64,000 nt of DNA, taken from the NCBI GenBank assembly GCA_002838945.1, contig PGXB01000004.1, positions 1-64,000 of the forward strand, given 5' to 3'. Below, one piece after another: positions 42,075 to 50,682 of this stretch. The notes beneath the pieces are model-generated. The model worked only from the letters and a program-made list of their open reading frames with translations. It was not told the origin of the DNA and did no database searches. Origin of the DNA: a candidate division Zixibacteria bacterium HGW-Zixibacteria-1. Lineage in GTDB: Bacteria; Zixibacteria; MSB-5A5; GN15; PGXB01. The translations under genes and the position numbers were made by a program. The first letter of the stretch is position 1; the number at the start of each line of letters is the position of its first letter.

Positions 42075-42875
42075 TCAACTGGCTTCCACCGGCTGATATG
42101 ATTTAAGCGCTTCTTCTTCGGAGGTGAAAATCTCAAAAATATGGGACAATTGGGTAATATCGAAGATTTCCTGTACATAATCTTCAAGATTGGACAGGGT
42201 CAATCGTCCGCGATAAATTCTGATTTCCTTCATGATCGAAACCAAAGCGCCCAATCCGGAGCTGTTGACAAACTCGACTTCGGAAAGGTTGAGATGCACC
42301 GATGTTTTGCCGGACTCCAGGATCTTTTTGACCTCTTCCTTAAGTCTTCCGCCGGTGCCAAGATCGAGACGACCGGACAATGAAATTATTGCCACATTGC
42401 CTTCGTCTTTTCTGCTGAACTCCATTACTGCCTCCAGGTTGCGTTTATTATCTTTGACGTTTTTATACTTATTTCTCTCGAAAGTCATTGAAATCCGCAG
42501 ACCTCCGGTCCCGTTATCTCTGGTCATTTTAAAGTCGTCGGCGATTGATTCCATCAAATCCACTCCCCGGCCGCCTTCCTGCATTAAATCCGAGGGTTTT
42601 CTTTTATTTATGGATTTCACATTACCGTCGCCTTCATCAGTAATATCGGCAGATACAACGGCATCATTAATACCAATGGTTATTTCAATGGATTTGCTTT
42701 TATCGAAATTGTTGCCATGCGTGAGGGCATTGGTAAACCCCTCGGACACAGTAAGAAGAACGTTGCCGCGGAGCTTGCCGGAAATATTGTTTTCCATCAG
42801 CAGCGTTTTGATGTCTTCATACATGCGGCCTTCCGATTCAATAACCGAAGCATACTTAAATGATTTGATTATCAT
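42075..42875 (-). CDS. Fused RsbW-like serine kinase and STAS anti-anti-sigma protein
   Basis: 266 residues. The N-terminal HATPase domain (1 to about 135) is RsbW/SpoIIAB-like: N-box SEGFTNALTHGN (44-55), G1 box DEGDG (80-84) and G2 box GGRGVDL (101-107). A short Lys-rich linker follows (about 135-148). The C-terminal STAS domain (about 150-260) keeps the serine pair in VNSSGLGAL (S205/S206) that is phosphorylated in SpoIIAA/RsbV. Kinase and its antagonist are usually separate proteins. It overlaps the PP2C gene by 4 bases, so it is probably coupled to its own phosphatase. Confidence 0.88.
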   Translation of the reverse strand: MIIKSFKYASVIESEGRMYEDIKTLLMENNISGKLRGNVLLTVSEGFTNALTHGNNFDKSKSIEITIGINDAVVSADITDEGDGNVKSINKRKPSDLMQEGGRGVDLMESIADDFKMTRDNGTGGLRISMTFERNKYKNVKDNKRNLEAVMEFSRKDEGNVAIISLSGRLDLGTGGRLKEEVKKILESGKTSVHLNLSEVEFVNSSGLGALVSIMKEIRIYRGRLTLSNLEDYVQEIFDITQLSHIFEIFTSEEEALKSYQPVEAS

Positions 42876-44176
42876 AGATCCCCCTTTAGGAACTTGATAT
42901 TCAGTAAAGTAAAATCATCAAAAGGTTCATCACCGGTGCCCTCGGCAAAGCGATCGACCCAGTCGCGGACCATTTTACAGAAGTCCGCCGCCGGCAGATC
43001 GCCTTCCTTGATAAATGCGTTTTTAAGGCGCTCGACACCGAATTGACCTTTATGAATATTTTCCGCTTCGGTTACTCCATCGGTAAAGGCAAGAAGTCTG
43101 TCACCGCGCGAAATGTTAATTCCGCCTTCCTTGAATTTTGCTTCCGCGAATTGCCCGACAAATGTTCCACCCGGATGCAGCAGCCTGATTTCCTGCTTTT
43201 GCGAATCCCAGTAAAAAGGCGGAAGGTGTCCGGCATTGCAATATGAGGCCTTACTTCCCTTCATGTCCACGCGGGCGATAAATAGAGTCACGAACATATG
43301 GTGGCTCTTGATGACGCCGTTACACAGGACATTGTTAAGATTGGTCATCAGCTTTGACGGGCTTATATCCGGCGAATTCATTAACTCCGAGCGAATGACC
43401 GCGGCCGAAGCCGCCATGAGCATAGCTGCCGGAACCCCTTTGCTGGAAACGTCTCCGATGACAACGACAAAATCCTGCTCGCCGACACGGATGATATCAT
43501 AGAAATCGCCGCCGACAGATCGGGCCGGACGATACATGGTGCCGATGTCGACGCCCTTCATATCCGAGCGCAGGTCGGGCAGAATGGTTTCCTGGATCTG
43601 TCGGGCAATGGTCAGTTCCTGATCGATTTTTTGTTTCAAAAGCGATTCTTTGAGAAGAAGCGCGTTGTCGATAGCCACCGCCGCGAAATTGATGAGCATG
43701 GCCAGATGCCGTTTGTCTTCATCCAGAAACCCTTCGTCGGTCGTCTTATTGATGATTATAATTATGCCATGGCACTTGGCCCGCGATTTTATGGGGAGTG
43801 CCAAAACACTTTTGACATGGGGGCCGAATTCCAGTTTACGATTATACTCCCGGATGAGAACCGGCTGCTGTTTGCTGTAGCAAAAGGTGGCGATATCGGT
43901 GCCATCATCGCAGAAAATATTTCTGGCGACAATGTCATCGACCCCCCAGATCACTTTGGAGACAAGTTCGCCGCCCTCATTTAATTGCAGCAGCCCGACT
44001 TCACCATCGACCATTCTTATCGACATTTCCATAACCACGGAAAGAATGGTCTCCAATTCCAGTAAAGATGTAATCAGAGCCCCCATAGTTGCCAGGTCGT
44101 GAAGATTCAGCCTGGTTTTTTCAAGTCTATCTTCCAGTTCGAAGATTCTTGACTCGGTTGAAATGTCTTGTGCCAT
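42872..44176 (-). CDS. GAF-domain PP2C-type serine phosphatase (RsbU/SpoIIE-like)
   Basis: 434 residues, soluble. A coiled N-terminus, a GAF domain (about 30-185) with a small-molecule-binding fold, and a SpoIIE-type phosphatase (about 195-430) with GGDFYD, GDVSSKGVPAAMLMA and FTDGVTEAEN, the metal-binding Asp residues. It would dephosphorylate the STAS serine. It is the first gene of the unit phosphatase, kinase-STAS, receiver. The ribosome site before its ATG is weak. Confidence 0.9.
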   Translation of the reverse strand: MAQDISTESRIFELEDRLEKTRLNLHDLATMGALITSLLELETILSVVMEMSIRMVDGEVGLLQLNEGGELVSKVIWGVDDIVARNIFCDDGTDIATFCYSKQQPVLIREYNRKLEFGPHVKSVLALPIKSRAKCHGIIIIINKTTDEGFLDEDKRHLAMLINFAAVAIDNALLLKESLLKQKIDQELTIARQIQETILPDLRSDMKGVDIGTMYRPARSVGGDFYDIIRVGEQDFVVVIGDVSSKGVPAAMLMAASAAVIRSELMNSPDISPSKLMTNLNNVLCNGVIKSHHMFVTLFIARVDMKGSKASYCNAGHLPPFYWDSQKQEIRLLHPGGTFVGQFAEAKFKEGGINISRGDRLLAFTDGVTEAENIHKGQFGVERLKNAFIKEGDLPAADFCKMVRDWVDRFAEGTGDEPFDDFTLLNIKFLKGDL

Positions 44177-44629
44177 AGGGGATTAATCGGCATAATGATC
44201 GCTTAATTAACCATTATTTTGGGCAAATGGAAAAGTCAAGGCCCGCCATAGAAATATGCAAGTATTTGCATCATTTATTGCAGCATATTGCAAATCATTA
44301 CGATTATGATTACAAATAATCTACTTAAAGACCTGCTTTCACTGCTTTCTCGGCATCGACAAAATATTTTTTTAGGGGTTGGCAGGAATCATTTTAAATC
44401 ATTGTATCCAATGGCGAAAATAATTGCCTTTTCCGTATGCCGTAAGTGGTTGGTTAGATGATGATTACAAGCGCAAATCGAGATTGCGACGGACATTATT
44501 ATTGGCTTCTGATTTCGGAATCTTTATTCAGGGGTAAGTGGCTATTATTAAATATATTGCGGCATAATATTCGGCATAGAACATGCATACTTATTTGATG
44601 AATAACAATACCTAAGAAAGGAAATGCCT
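44177..44629. other. Divergent intergenic region, 453 bases
   Basis: No gene is visible. It separates the leftward phosphatase unit from the rightward PEP-CTERM genes and must hold both promoters, but I find no consensus -35/-10 or sigma-54 site. It does contain a cluster of TTGCA-type motifs at 44254-44295, listed separately. Confidence 0.5.
44254..44295. repeat. Cluster of (T)TGCA motifs with a 7-bp inverted repeat
   Basis: ATATGCA, ATTTGCA, TATTGCA and ATATTGCAAAT occur within 42 bases. ATTTGCA (44264-44270) and TGCAAAT (44289-44295) form a perfect inverted repeat. It lies about 80 bases before the phosphatase start and could be a regulator-binding site. Confidence 0.35.
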
Positions 44630-45322
44630 ATGAAAAAAATCTGGATTCTTATTTTCTCCATCCTTCTGCTGGCCTTTGGCTCATCGCAGGCGGTCCCGAA
44701 TCTCCAGCTTTTCATAGCCGGGGGCACTTATGACGCGGCTACCGAAAGCTGGGTGTCAACCGACGGCACTTTCGACATTTACGTGATCGGGGCCAATGAA
44801 GCCCTTTCCAACGTAAAGGTGAGCATGGCGCTGGATTTTGCCCAGAATGATGATCCTAATAGTATGGCCTCGGTAAACGTTAACGGTACCACATACGATG
44901 AATGGATTTACGGTTATGCTCCGATCATGACGGCCCCGGCTTTTGATCCGGGCGATGATCTGGCGAAGCATGGTATTTTTCCAGCCTGGTTTACAGAATT
45001 CGATGCCGGCAATTTTGGCATGGTCGGCGGTGTCGGCGATGTTCAGCCGAAGCCTGCTTACTGGGATCCGTCAACCCAAGGTTACCTGGCCAATTCCAAG
45101 GCGATGGGAGAATATAAGGTCTTCACAATTACTGCCACCGGTACGGCATTTCTGCATTTCGATGCCTATACTCTTAATCCTGACGGCAGCATCCAGTATT
45201 TCGCACCTTTCTCGCATGATGCTACTGGAACGCCTCCTCCCGGAATTCCCGAGCCTGCCAGCCTGGTTCTTTTCACTCTTGGAAGCATGGGCCTGGGCAT
45301 TTACAGAAGGTATCGAAAATAG
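44630..45322 (+). CDS. PEP-CTERM-anchored exported protein
   Basis: 230 residues with a signal peptide (about 1-20, ending GSSQA). The body is beta-rich and unassigned. The C-terminus has PGIPEPASLVLFTLGSMGL followed by RRYRK, the PEP motif, membrane helix and basic tail recognised by exosortase systems. No exosortase gene is in the window. The second ATG (44630) is 6 bases after AAGGAA, while the first overlaps that site, so I use the second. A similar but much shorter gene follows. Confidence 0.85.
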   Translation: MKKIWILIFSILLLAFGSSQAVPNLQLFIAGGTYDAATESWVSTDGTFDIYVIGANEALSNVKVSMALDFAQNDDPNSMASVNVNGTTYDEWIYGYAPIMTAPAFDPGDDLAKHGIFPAWFTEFDAGNFGMVGGVGDVQPKPAYWDPSTQGYLANSKAMGEYKVFTITATGTAFLHFDAYTLNPDGSIQYFAPFSHDATGTPPPGIPEPASLVLFTLGSMGLGIYRRYRK

Positions 45323-45353
45323 TCGGATAATTCGATTTCGCAAGGCATTTAAT

Positions 45354-45382
45354 AAAACGGGGGGCACCAGCCTCCCGTTTTT
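45354..45382 (+). terminator. Intrinsic terminator of the first PEP-CTERM gene
   Basis: AAAACGGGGGG (45354-45364) pairs with CCTCCCGTTTT (45371-45381) with one G-T pair, loop CACCAG, and a T-run. It lies 32 bases past the stop. Confidence 0.8.
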
Positions 45383-45511
45383 ACTTTGAACTGTATAATA
45401 ATTGCACAGAGTGGCACTATTCTCATATCATGGATTGATTTAATCCACTCATAGGAACTAAACCCCAAACCTCTTGTTCAAGAGTACACACTTTTGAGAG
45501 GATTACATGAT

Positions 45512-45823
45512 ATGAAGATAACACTTTCAGTGTTGCTGGTTATTCTTATACTGGCACCGATTTCATTCGCCCAGATGTCGGCCGTCGATCACAAGGCGTC
45601 TCCGCCATCGACACCGAACACCGCCAAGAACAACGCCAATCAACCTTCGAACCTGATCGGGGATTACACCGCGAACAGTGAGAATGTCGGTTGCACGATT
45701 ACTGATCCGGCGAAAAATAATGGCACAGGGAACGGAACCCCGGCGATTCCAGAGCCGGCCACATTGATTCTGCTGGGCGCCGGAATAGCGGCGATCGGTA
45801 TAAGACGAAGATTCAAAAAGTAA
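45512..45823 (+). CDS. Small PEP-CTERM protein
   Basis: 103 residues. A signal peptide (about 1-20, ending SFAQ) is followed by a low-complexity Asn/Ser/Pro-rich middle (about 25-75) with one Cys. It ends in PAIPEPATLILLGAGIAAIG plus RRRFKK, the PEP-CTERM sorting tail. The ATG at 45512 follows GAGAGG by 10 bases. Almost all of the mature protein is the short linker, so it may be a surface or matrix component. No function is known. Confidence 0.75.
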   Translation: MKITLSVLLVILILAPISFAQMSAVDHKASPPSTPNTAKNNANQPSNLIGDYTANSENVGCTITDPAKNNGTGNGTPAIPEPATLILLGAGIAAIGIRRRFKK

Positions 45824-45843
45824 AATTATGTCTCTTTGGAAAG

Positions 45844-45872
45844 ACGCGGCTTTGACAGGGTCGCGTTTTTTT
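45844..45872 (+). terminator. Terminator between the second PEP-CTERM gene and der
   Basis: ACGCGGC (45844-45850) pairs with GGTCGCGT minus one base (45860-45866), and a run of seven Ts follows. It lies 20 bases past the stop codon and touches the end of the convergent der gene. Confidence 0.7.
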
Positions 45873-47184
45873 ATTTTCTTTTCTTGAAGACAAAGCGGAC
45901 CGGGATGCCCTCAAAATCATAGCGCGCCCGGAACTGATTCTCGATAAAACGAAGGTAGCTTTTCTGCAGAAGATCGGGATAATTGCAGAAAAACATGAAA
46001 GTCGGAGGGCGGACACCGCTCTGGGTCACATAAAAGAGCTTTATATATTTTCCCTGCACGGCCGCCGGAGGTTGTTTTTGAGTAAGTTCCTCCAGAAAAT
46101 TATTGAGTTCAGGGGTGGCAATTTCGATGTGCCAGTTTTCGTAGACATGATCGACCAGCGAGATAGTCTTAAGGACCCGCTGGCCGGTCAGGGCCGAGAT
46201 ATATATAATAGGCAGATATGAAATGGTTTTGGCGAATTCACGGATTTGCGTGGTAAAAATATCGGCGGTGCGTTCATCCTTTTCGATCAGATCCCACTTG
46301 TTGACCACCATGACAATGGCCCTCCGGGCCTCGACAGCATCCTCGATAACTTTGAGGTCCTGAACGGTCAGCCCCTGTGAGGCATCGACCAGGACCATTG
46401 CCACATGGCAGCTCTCGATGGCTTTCAGGGTGCGCAGGGTGGTGAAATACTCGATATCTTCCTTGACCTTGGCTTTCTTCCTCAGACCGGCGGTGTCGAT
46501 CAGGACATACTTCTTCCCGTCCAGCTCGAACGGGGTATCGACGGCATCGCGGGTGGTCCCGGGAATGGGCGAGACAATAACCCGCTCCTCGCCGATCAGG
46601 CGATTAATAAGCATCGACTTGCCGACATTGGGCTTGCCGATAACCGCAATTCGAACCGCCTCGGACTCATCCTTTTCGTTTTCGACCGATGGGAGCATTT
46701 CGACAATAAGATCAAGTGTCTCGCCGATATTCCGCCCGACCGTGGCCGAGATGGCCATCGGTTCGCCCAAACCCAGTCTCAGGAATTGGAAACGCTCGTA
46801 CTCCTGGATGTCGTTATCGGCCTTATTGGCCACCAGAAGGACTTTCTTGCCCGATTTTTGAAGTTTGGCGGCGATACGCTCATCGACTTCATCGGGGCCG
46901 GTTCGGCTGTCAACGATAAAGACAATCAGATCGGCCTGATCGATGGCGGTTTCGGACTGCTCGAGAACCAGCCGGCTGATGCCGGTTTTGGTGTTGGGAA
47001 TCATGCCGCCGGTGTCGATCAGGTAAAATTCGCGCCCGGCCCAGTCGCACAGGGAGTAGTTCCGGTCGCGGGTGACGCCGGGGGTATCATCGACAATGGC
47101 CAGCCGTTTGCGCAGAAAGCGATTGAACAGCGACGATTTCCCGACATTGGGCCGTCCGATTAATGCCACCAATGGAATACTCAC
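45871..47184 (-). CDS. der: Ribosome-assembly GTPase Der (EngA)
   Basis: Double GTPase needed for 50S subunit maturation. It has 437 residues with two G domains: GRPNVGKSSLFNRFL (about 9-23) with DTPGVTRDR and NKAD, and GKPNVGKSMLINR with DTAGLRKK and NKWD. The C-terminal KH-like domain ends in RFVFKKRK. It overlaps the DUF512 gene by 4 bases. Confidence 0.97.
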   Translation of the reverse strand: MSIPLVALIGRPNVGKSSLFNRFLRKRLAIVDDTPGVTRDRNYSLCDWAGREFYLIDTGGMIPNTKTGISRLVLEQSETAIDQADLIVFIVDSRTGPDEVDERIAAKLQKSGKKVLLVANKADNDIQEYERFQFLRLGLGEPMAISATVGRNIGETLDLIVEMLPSVENEKDESEAVRIAVIGKPNVGKSMLINRLIGEERVIVSPIPGTTRDAVDTPFELDGKKYVLIDTAGLRKKAKVKEDIEYFTTLRTLKAIESCHVAMVLVDASQGLTVQDLKVIEDAVEARRAIVMVVNKWDLIEKDERTADIFTTQIREFAKTISYLPIIYISALTGQRVLKTISLVDHVYENWHIEIATPELNNFLEELTQKQPPAAVQGKYIKLFYVTQSGVRPPTFMFFCNYPDLLQKSYLRFIENQFRARYDFEGIPVRFVFKKRK

Positions 47185-48455
47185 GCCAGCACCTCTTTTA
47201 ATGTGTCGATCATACTGTAATCCCCAACCTCAATCCTGATGCCCGCTTCCTTCCGGAACTGTTCGAGCGAGATATTATCCAGAAAAAGCATGTCGTTATT
47301 TAAGCAGTTCGGGGGCAATAAAGCAATATCATATTTGCCCGCTGTCCTTTTAACCTGTGCCAGGATATCTTTCCCGGTCAACAGCCCGCTGACTGTAACA
47401 CTCTTTCCCCAGAAATGGTTCTCGACCGGGAATAAATCTATGATAAAACCTTCTTTTTTCAAAGGGGTTATTATGCTGTTATTAAAAGCCGAATAGGCCG
47501 AGACGCCGGTCATGACAGCGACTTTCTTTTTTCGGGTTAGATTCTTTATATTTCTTTTTCGCCGGTTGAAATCGGTGATAAAAAGGCGCATCATCCCGAT
47601 CCCGTTTTCGAATTGCTCCATGGTTTCGTAATCAGCCAGCCGCGGCAAGGCGTGCCCGGCCAAAATATAGAATTCGTCGGCGGCGAAGACAAACCGTGTT
47701 CCTTCCCGTTTCAGAAATTCTTTCTGTTTGGAATGAATGGAATCGATCATGTCATCGGCTTTGATTTTGTCGAAAGGCGTTAATTGCGGAAGTTTTTCGC
47801 GGTAGCGGGTCAGGCCGACCGGCACGACACCGAGAGTCTGCACCGAAGGGTAAAGCGAAAAAAGATCGCTGATGGTTTTATCGAGATGGGCGCCATCATT
47901 GATGCCGGGGCAGACGACAACCTGCGTATGAAACATAATGCCATGCTCGGCCAGATGACGCAGTTGGGGCATGATCGGAGGAAGGTTCTTGTTGTTGAAG
48001 AGATGCCGCCTTAATTCGTCTTCGGTGGCATGCACCGAGACATAGAGCGGCGACAGCCGTTGCTCGACGATGCGCCGGATGTCGTTATCATCGATATTGG
48101 AAAATGAGACAAAGTTGCCGTGCGTGAACGAGAGCCGGAAATCATCATCTTTGACATAGAGCGAGCGGCGCATCCCCTTGGGCTGCTGGTGCACGAAACA
48201 GAAGATGCATTTGTTCTTACAGCGGCAGATTTTGTCATTCTCGAAAGTCAGACCCGGGTCGGGCGGACATTCGAGTTCAAAACGGTGGATCAGGCCGCCG
48301 GTATCCTCGATTTCAAGCAACAAGGATTCCTCGGCCGACTTGAACATGAAGTCGAGATTATCCTTTACCTCTTCCCCGTTGACTTTAAGCAGGTTATATC
48401 CGGGCCGGACATAGCGGAACAGCGGGGAGTTTTTATCAACCACAGCGATTTTCAT
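47181..48455 (-). CDS. DUF512 radical-SAM/PDZ-like protein
   Basis: 424 residues. The N-terminus (1-75) is PDZ-like. A cluster of cysteines, C77, C79, C83 and C86 (ICRCKNKCIFCFVHQQPKG), contains a CX3CX2C set for an iron-sulfur cluster. The FVSFSNIDDNDIRRI and SPLYVSVHATED blocks match radical-SAM proteins. The C-terminal DUF512 part has VAVMTGVSAYSAF. The reaction is unknown. DUF512 genes often adjoin der, as here. I start at ATG 48455, because the first 22 residues of a longer frame look non-coding. Confidence 0.85.
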   Translation of the reverse strand: MKIAVVDKNSPLFRYVRPGYNLLKVNGEEVKDNLDFMFKSAEESLLLEIEDTGGLIHRFELECPPDPGLTFENDKICRCKNKCIFCFVHQQPKGMRRSLYVKDDDFRLSFTHGNFVSFSNIDDNDIRRIVEQRLSPLYVSVHATEDELRRHLFNNKNLPPIMPQLRHLAEHGIMFHTQVVVCPGINDGAHLDKTISDLFSLYPSVQTLGVVPVGLTRYREKLPQLTPFDKIKADDMIDSIHSKQKEFLKREGTRFVFAADEFYILAGHALPRLADYETMEQFENGIGMMRLFITDFNRRKRNIKNLTRKKKVAVMTGVSAYSAFNNSIITPLKKEGFIIDLFPVENHFWGKSVTVSGLLTGKDILAQVKRTAGKYDIALLPPNCLNNDMLFLDNISLEQFRKEAGIRIEVGDYSMIDTLKEVLA

Positions 48456-48748
48456 GGGAAGTAATATATTGATTCGGGCGGCAAATCCAAGGGAAAAGGT
48501 GTGGGTACATGTGTATGGCACGCATCGGATTAATTAGGCGATTTCAGCGCTATATTGAAGATACGGAAAATCGCCTTAATGTGTTATTATTCAATGAATT
48601 TCGAGTTTGTGCCAGGCCTGGTATTAAATTACCCAGTCAAATATTCTTGACTTATTCTTAGAACATTTGATATATTTTCTGGATTAATAAAGTAAAACTG
48701 TTGGCGTAATCCAATCGGATAAGTCAAATAATATCAGGAGATTGAGTA

Positions 48749-49624
48749 ATGAATATTCCATCATTCAATTTTTCTCTTCAGGACTTTCTGGCATATTTTG
48801 TTCCCGGAACATTGGCGCTATTGGCAATAGTCATAATCTTGCTGCCGACTCCATTGTTTGATATAATTTCTAATTTAAATCCAGGCATTGGGACTCTTTT
48901 GATCGCCGCAATTTTAGCATATCTTCTTGGAGTTGTTTTGTCCAGTTGCACATTTAATTATGAGAGGAATATTTATGAAAAGAAGGGGGAACAGGATCCG
49001 AGGGAATGCTTTATTTTTGAGAAGGAAAACTACGAAACTAATGAAAATTTCAAAGCCGCGGTATTATCAGCCTTCTATAAATTAATGCCTTTGCCAGACC
49101 AAGCCTCAGTCAATATTGGCAAAAATTCAAATCGTGAATGGTCTACTTTGCATTTTTATATGTCTCGATCAATTGTAATGAGAATGGCTCCGGAATGTGC
49201 CGCGGCCGCGGAGCGCCAGAATTCGCTAAGGCAACTTCGAAGGAATTGTCTATGGCCTTTTCGAATATTGGGATTTGCAGGAACATATTGGGGAATTCTA
49301 TTGATCTTATTCTCATGGGACTATTCTCGCTGGATTTATTATATTTTTCCTGTAGACAGGGACCTTTCAGGATTTCCCATACATGGAGCATTATTGGCAA
49401 TTTCAGCAGTAATACTAATCAGGTTATTAATAAAACTACATATTAGAAAAGGGATGATTCGTAATCGTCGAAGAGAAGCAAGAGAAATATATACCGGTCT
49501 TATTCTGCTGGCACAATCTTATAATAGAGACAACGATAAGTCAGCAACGGCCGGCGATAGAAATATTTCTATCAATAAAGAGGCCAACGATACTGGTTTA
49601 ACGTCAGACAATGATAATGTTTGA
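48749..49624 (+). CDS. AT-rich orphan membrane protein
   Basis: 291 residues, not recognised. Four membrane segments are visible: about 13-37, 45-63, 165-190 and 205-225. A charged soluble loop (about 70-160) lies between the second and third, and a long polar tail (about 235-291) follows. The ATG is preceded by AGGAG about 8 bases before it. Codon use and base composition are much more AT-rich than the der and menA neighbours, and the strand is opposite, which suggests transfer. Confidence 0.65.
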   Translation: MNIPSFNFSLQDFLAYFVPGTLALLAIVIILLPTPLFDIISNLNPGIGTLLIAAILAYLLGVVLSSCTFNYERNIYEKKGEQDPRECFIFEKENYETNENFKAAVLSAFYKLMPLPDQASVNIGKNSNREWSTLHFYMSRSIVMRMAPECAAAAERQNSLRQLRRNCLWPFRILGFAGTYWGILLILFSWDYSRWIYYIFPVDRDLSGFPIHGALLAISAVILIRLLIKLHIRKGMIRNRRREAREIYTGLILLAQSYNRDNDKSATAGDRNISINKEANDTGLTSDNDNV

Positions 49625-49697
49625 TACCAGAAGGCCTAAACAAAATTGTTACAAAGATATATTCTTATTTATATAATATAATTACTATGGTCTATAT

Positions 49698-50291
49698 ATG
49701 CATAAGCGACTACAAATTGTCGTAAATGATTTAAGGCGTTTATTTAGGAACCAGATTAATATACCGCAAATCCGGGAAAGACCCTGCAAAGCTAAACTAA
49801 TTGCAATGGATGAGCATATACATTATGAGGTTGTATCATTTTTTCATAGTATTAATATGCTGCAATTAATAAACGATAGATTTGCAGCCGATAGTGTTGA
49901 AACAAGGGAAACAGTGCAAAATGTTTTAATAGAGGCAATAGGAACTCATATCAGAAATCTATTTCATTTTTTCTACGGCAAGCCTAAATACAATGAAGAT
50001 ATTATTGCAGAAGACTTTTTTCAAGATGTGAAAATTTGGCGTAAATCCACTGTCCGGCATCGAAACATGTCTGAAATCAAACGAATCAATAAGCGCATAA
50101 GCAAAGAAATTGTGCATTTATCTTTAGGCGGATTAGATGTAAAGAATAAAAATTGGAATAAGGATTGGGAAGTTGCCTATAATTGTTTTAAGTATACTTT
50201 TATTGAATTTCTCCGGCTTGCTCCGCAAGAACTGCTTGGTGCGAGATTAACGGGCGAAAAAAATAATTTTAAAAACAGCGGATTGATATAG
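49698..50291 (+). CDS. AT-rich orphan soluble protein
   Basis: 197 residues, soluble, helical and basic. I recognise no family. Visible segments are LIEAIGTHIRNLFHFFYG (about 78-95) and EDFFQDVKIWRK. It begins 73 bases after the membrane-protein gene on the same strand and shares its AT-rich composition, so the two may form a unit. No ribosome site is evident before the ATG. Confidence 0.6.
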   Translation: MHKRLQIVVNDLRRLFRNQINIPQIRERPCKAKLIAMDEHIHYEVVSFFHSINMLQLINDRFAADSVETRETVQNVLIEAIGTHIRNLFHFFYGKPKYNEDIIAEDFFQDVKIWRKSTVRHRNMSEIKRINKRISKEIVHLSLGGLDVKNKNWNKDWEVAYNCFKYTFIEFLRLAPQELLGARLTGEKNNFKNSGLI

Positions 50292-50324
50292 TCCGATTTA
50301 AGATCACACCATTACTTGCGGCCC

Positions 50325-50471
50325 GGGTGCCCCACAGCTTGCTGTGGGATCGCATGTCCTGGCAATCAATCTTGTTTTCATTGCTTTAATTACAAAAATA
50401 ATATTCCTCGAATCCGATTTATAACCCGTTTTAAATCCAACCCAAAGTCCGCCAAGGCGGATGGGGCACCC
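50325..50471. repeat. Structured repeat element with 10-bp inverted ends
   Basis: GGGTGCCCCA (50325-50334) is matched by TGGGGCACCC (50462-50471). Each end also starts a hairpin of its own: CCCACAGC/GCTGTGGG (50331-50348) and TCCGCC/GGCGGA (50448-50461). The interior is AT-rich and has no gene. Such an arrangement is typical of a dispersed palindromic or MITE-like element. It lies 72 bases from the tRNA-Gly 3' end. Confidence 0.65.
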
Positions 50472-50543
50472 AATCTTTATTGCCCATTTGTTATCTTGGG
50501 CTGATATGAAGATTATTCGGGGATATTCGAGGCCAATAAAAAA

Positions 50544-50615
50544 AGCGGGCGATGGGGGTCGAACCCACGACGTCAAGCTTGGGAAGCTTGCATTCTACCG
50601 CTGAATTACGCCCGC
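50544..50615 (-). tRNA. tRNA-Gly (CCC)
   Basis: Minus strand. Acceptor GCGGGCG/CGCCCGC, anticodon stem CAAGC/GCTTG around the loop TTCCCAA (anticodon CCC), and T-arm with GGTTCGACCCC. Discriminator T, no CCA encoded. A run of Ts follows its 3' end. Confidence 0.93.
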
Positions 50616-50640
50616 TTATATGCTTGTGTTGTCTTCTAAA

Positions 50641-50667
50641 CTTATCTCGAAAGTCCCGTCAAGTCAA
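50641..50667 (-). promoter_or_regulatory. Possible promoter of tRNA-Gly
   Basis: The minus strand reads TTGACT (50667-50662), 15 bases, GATAAG (50646-50641). Four or five of six positions match in each hexamer; spacing is short. It would start transcription about 20 bases before the tRNA. Confidence 0.35.
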
Positions 50668-50682
50668 GTCTTTTGTCCGCGG

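Noticed and set aside
50544-50615. Attachment-site repeat expected from integration at tRNA-Gly
   Set aside because: I looked at 48470-48750 for a copy of the tRNA 3' end and saw none, so I do not call att sites.
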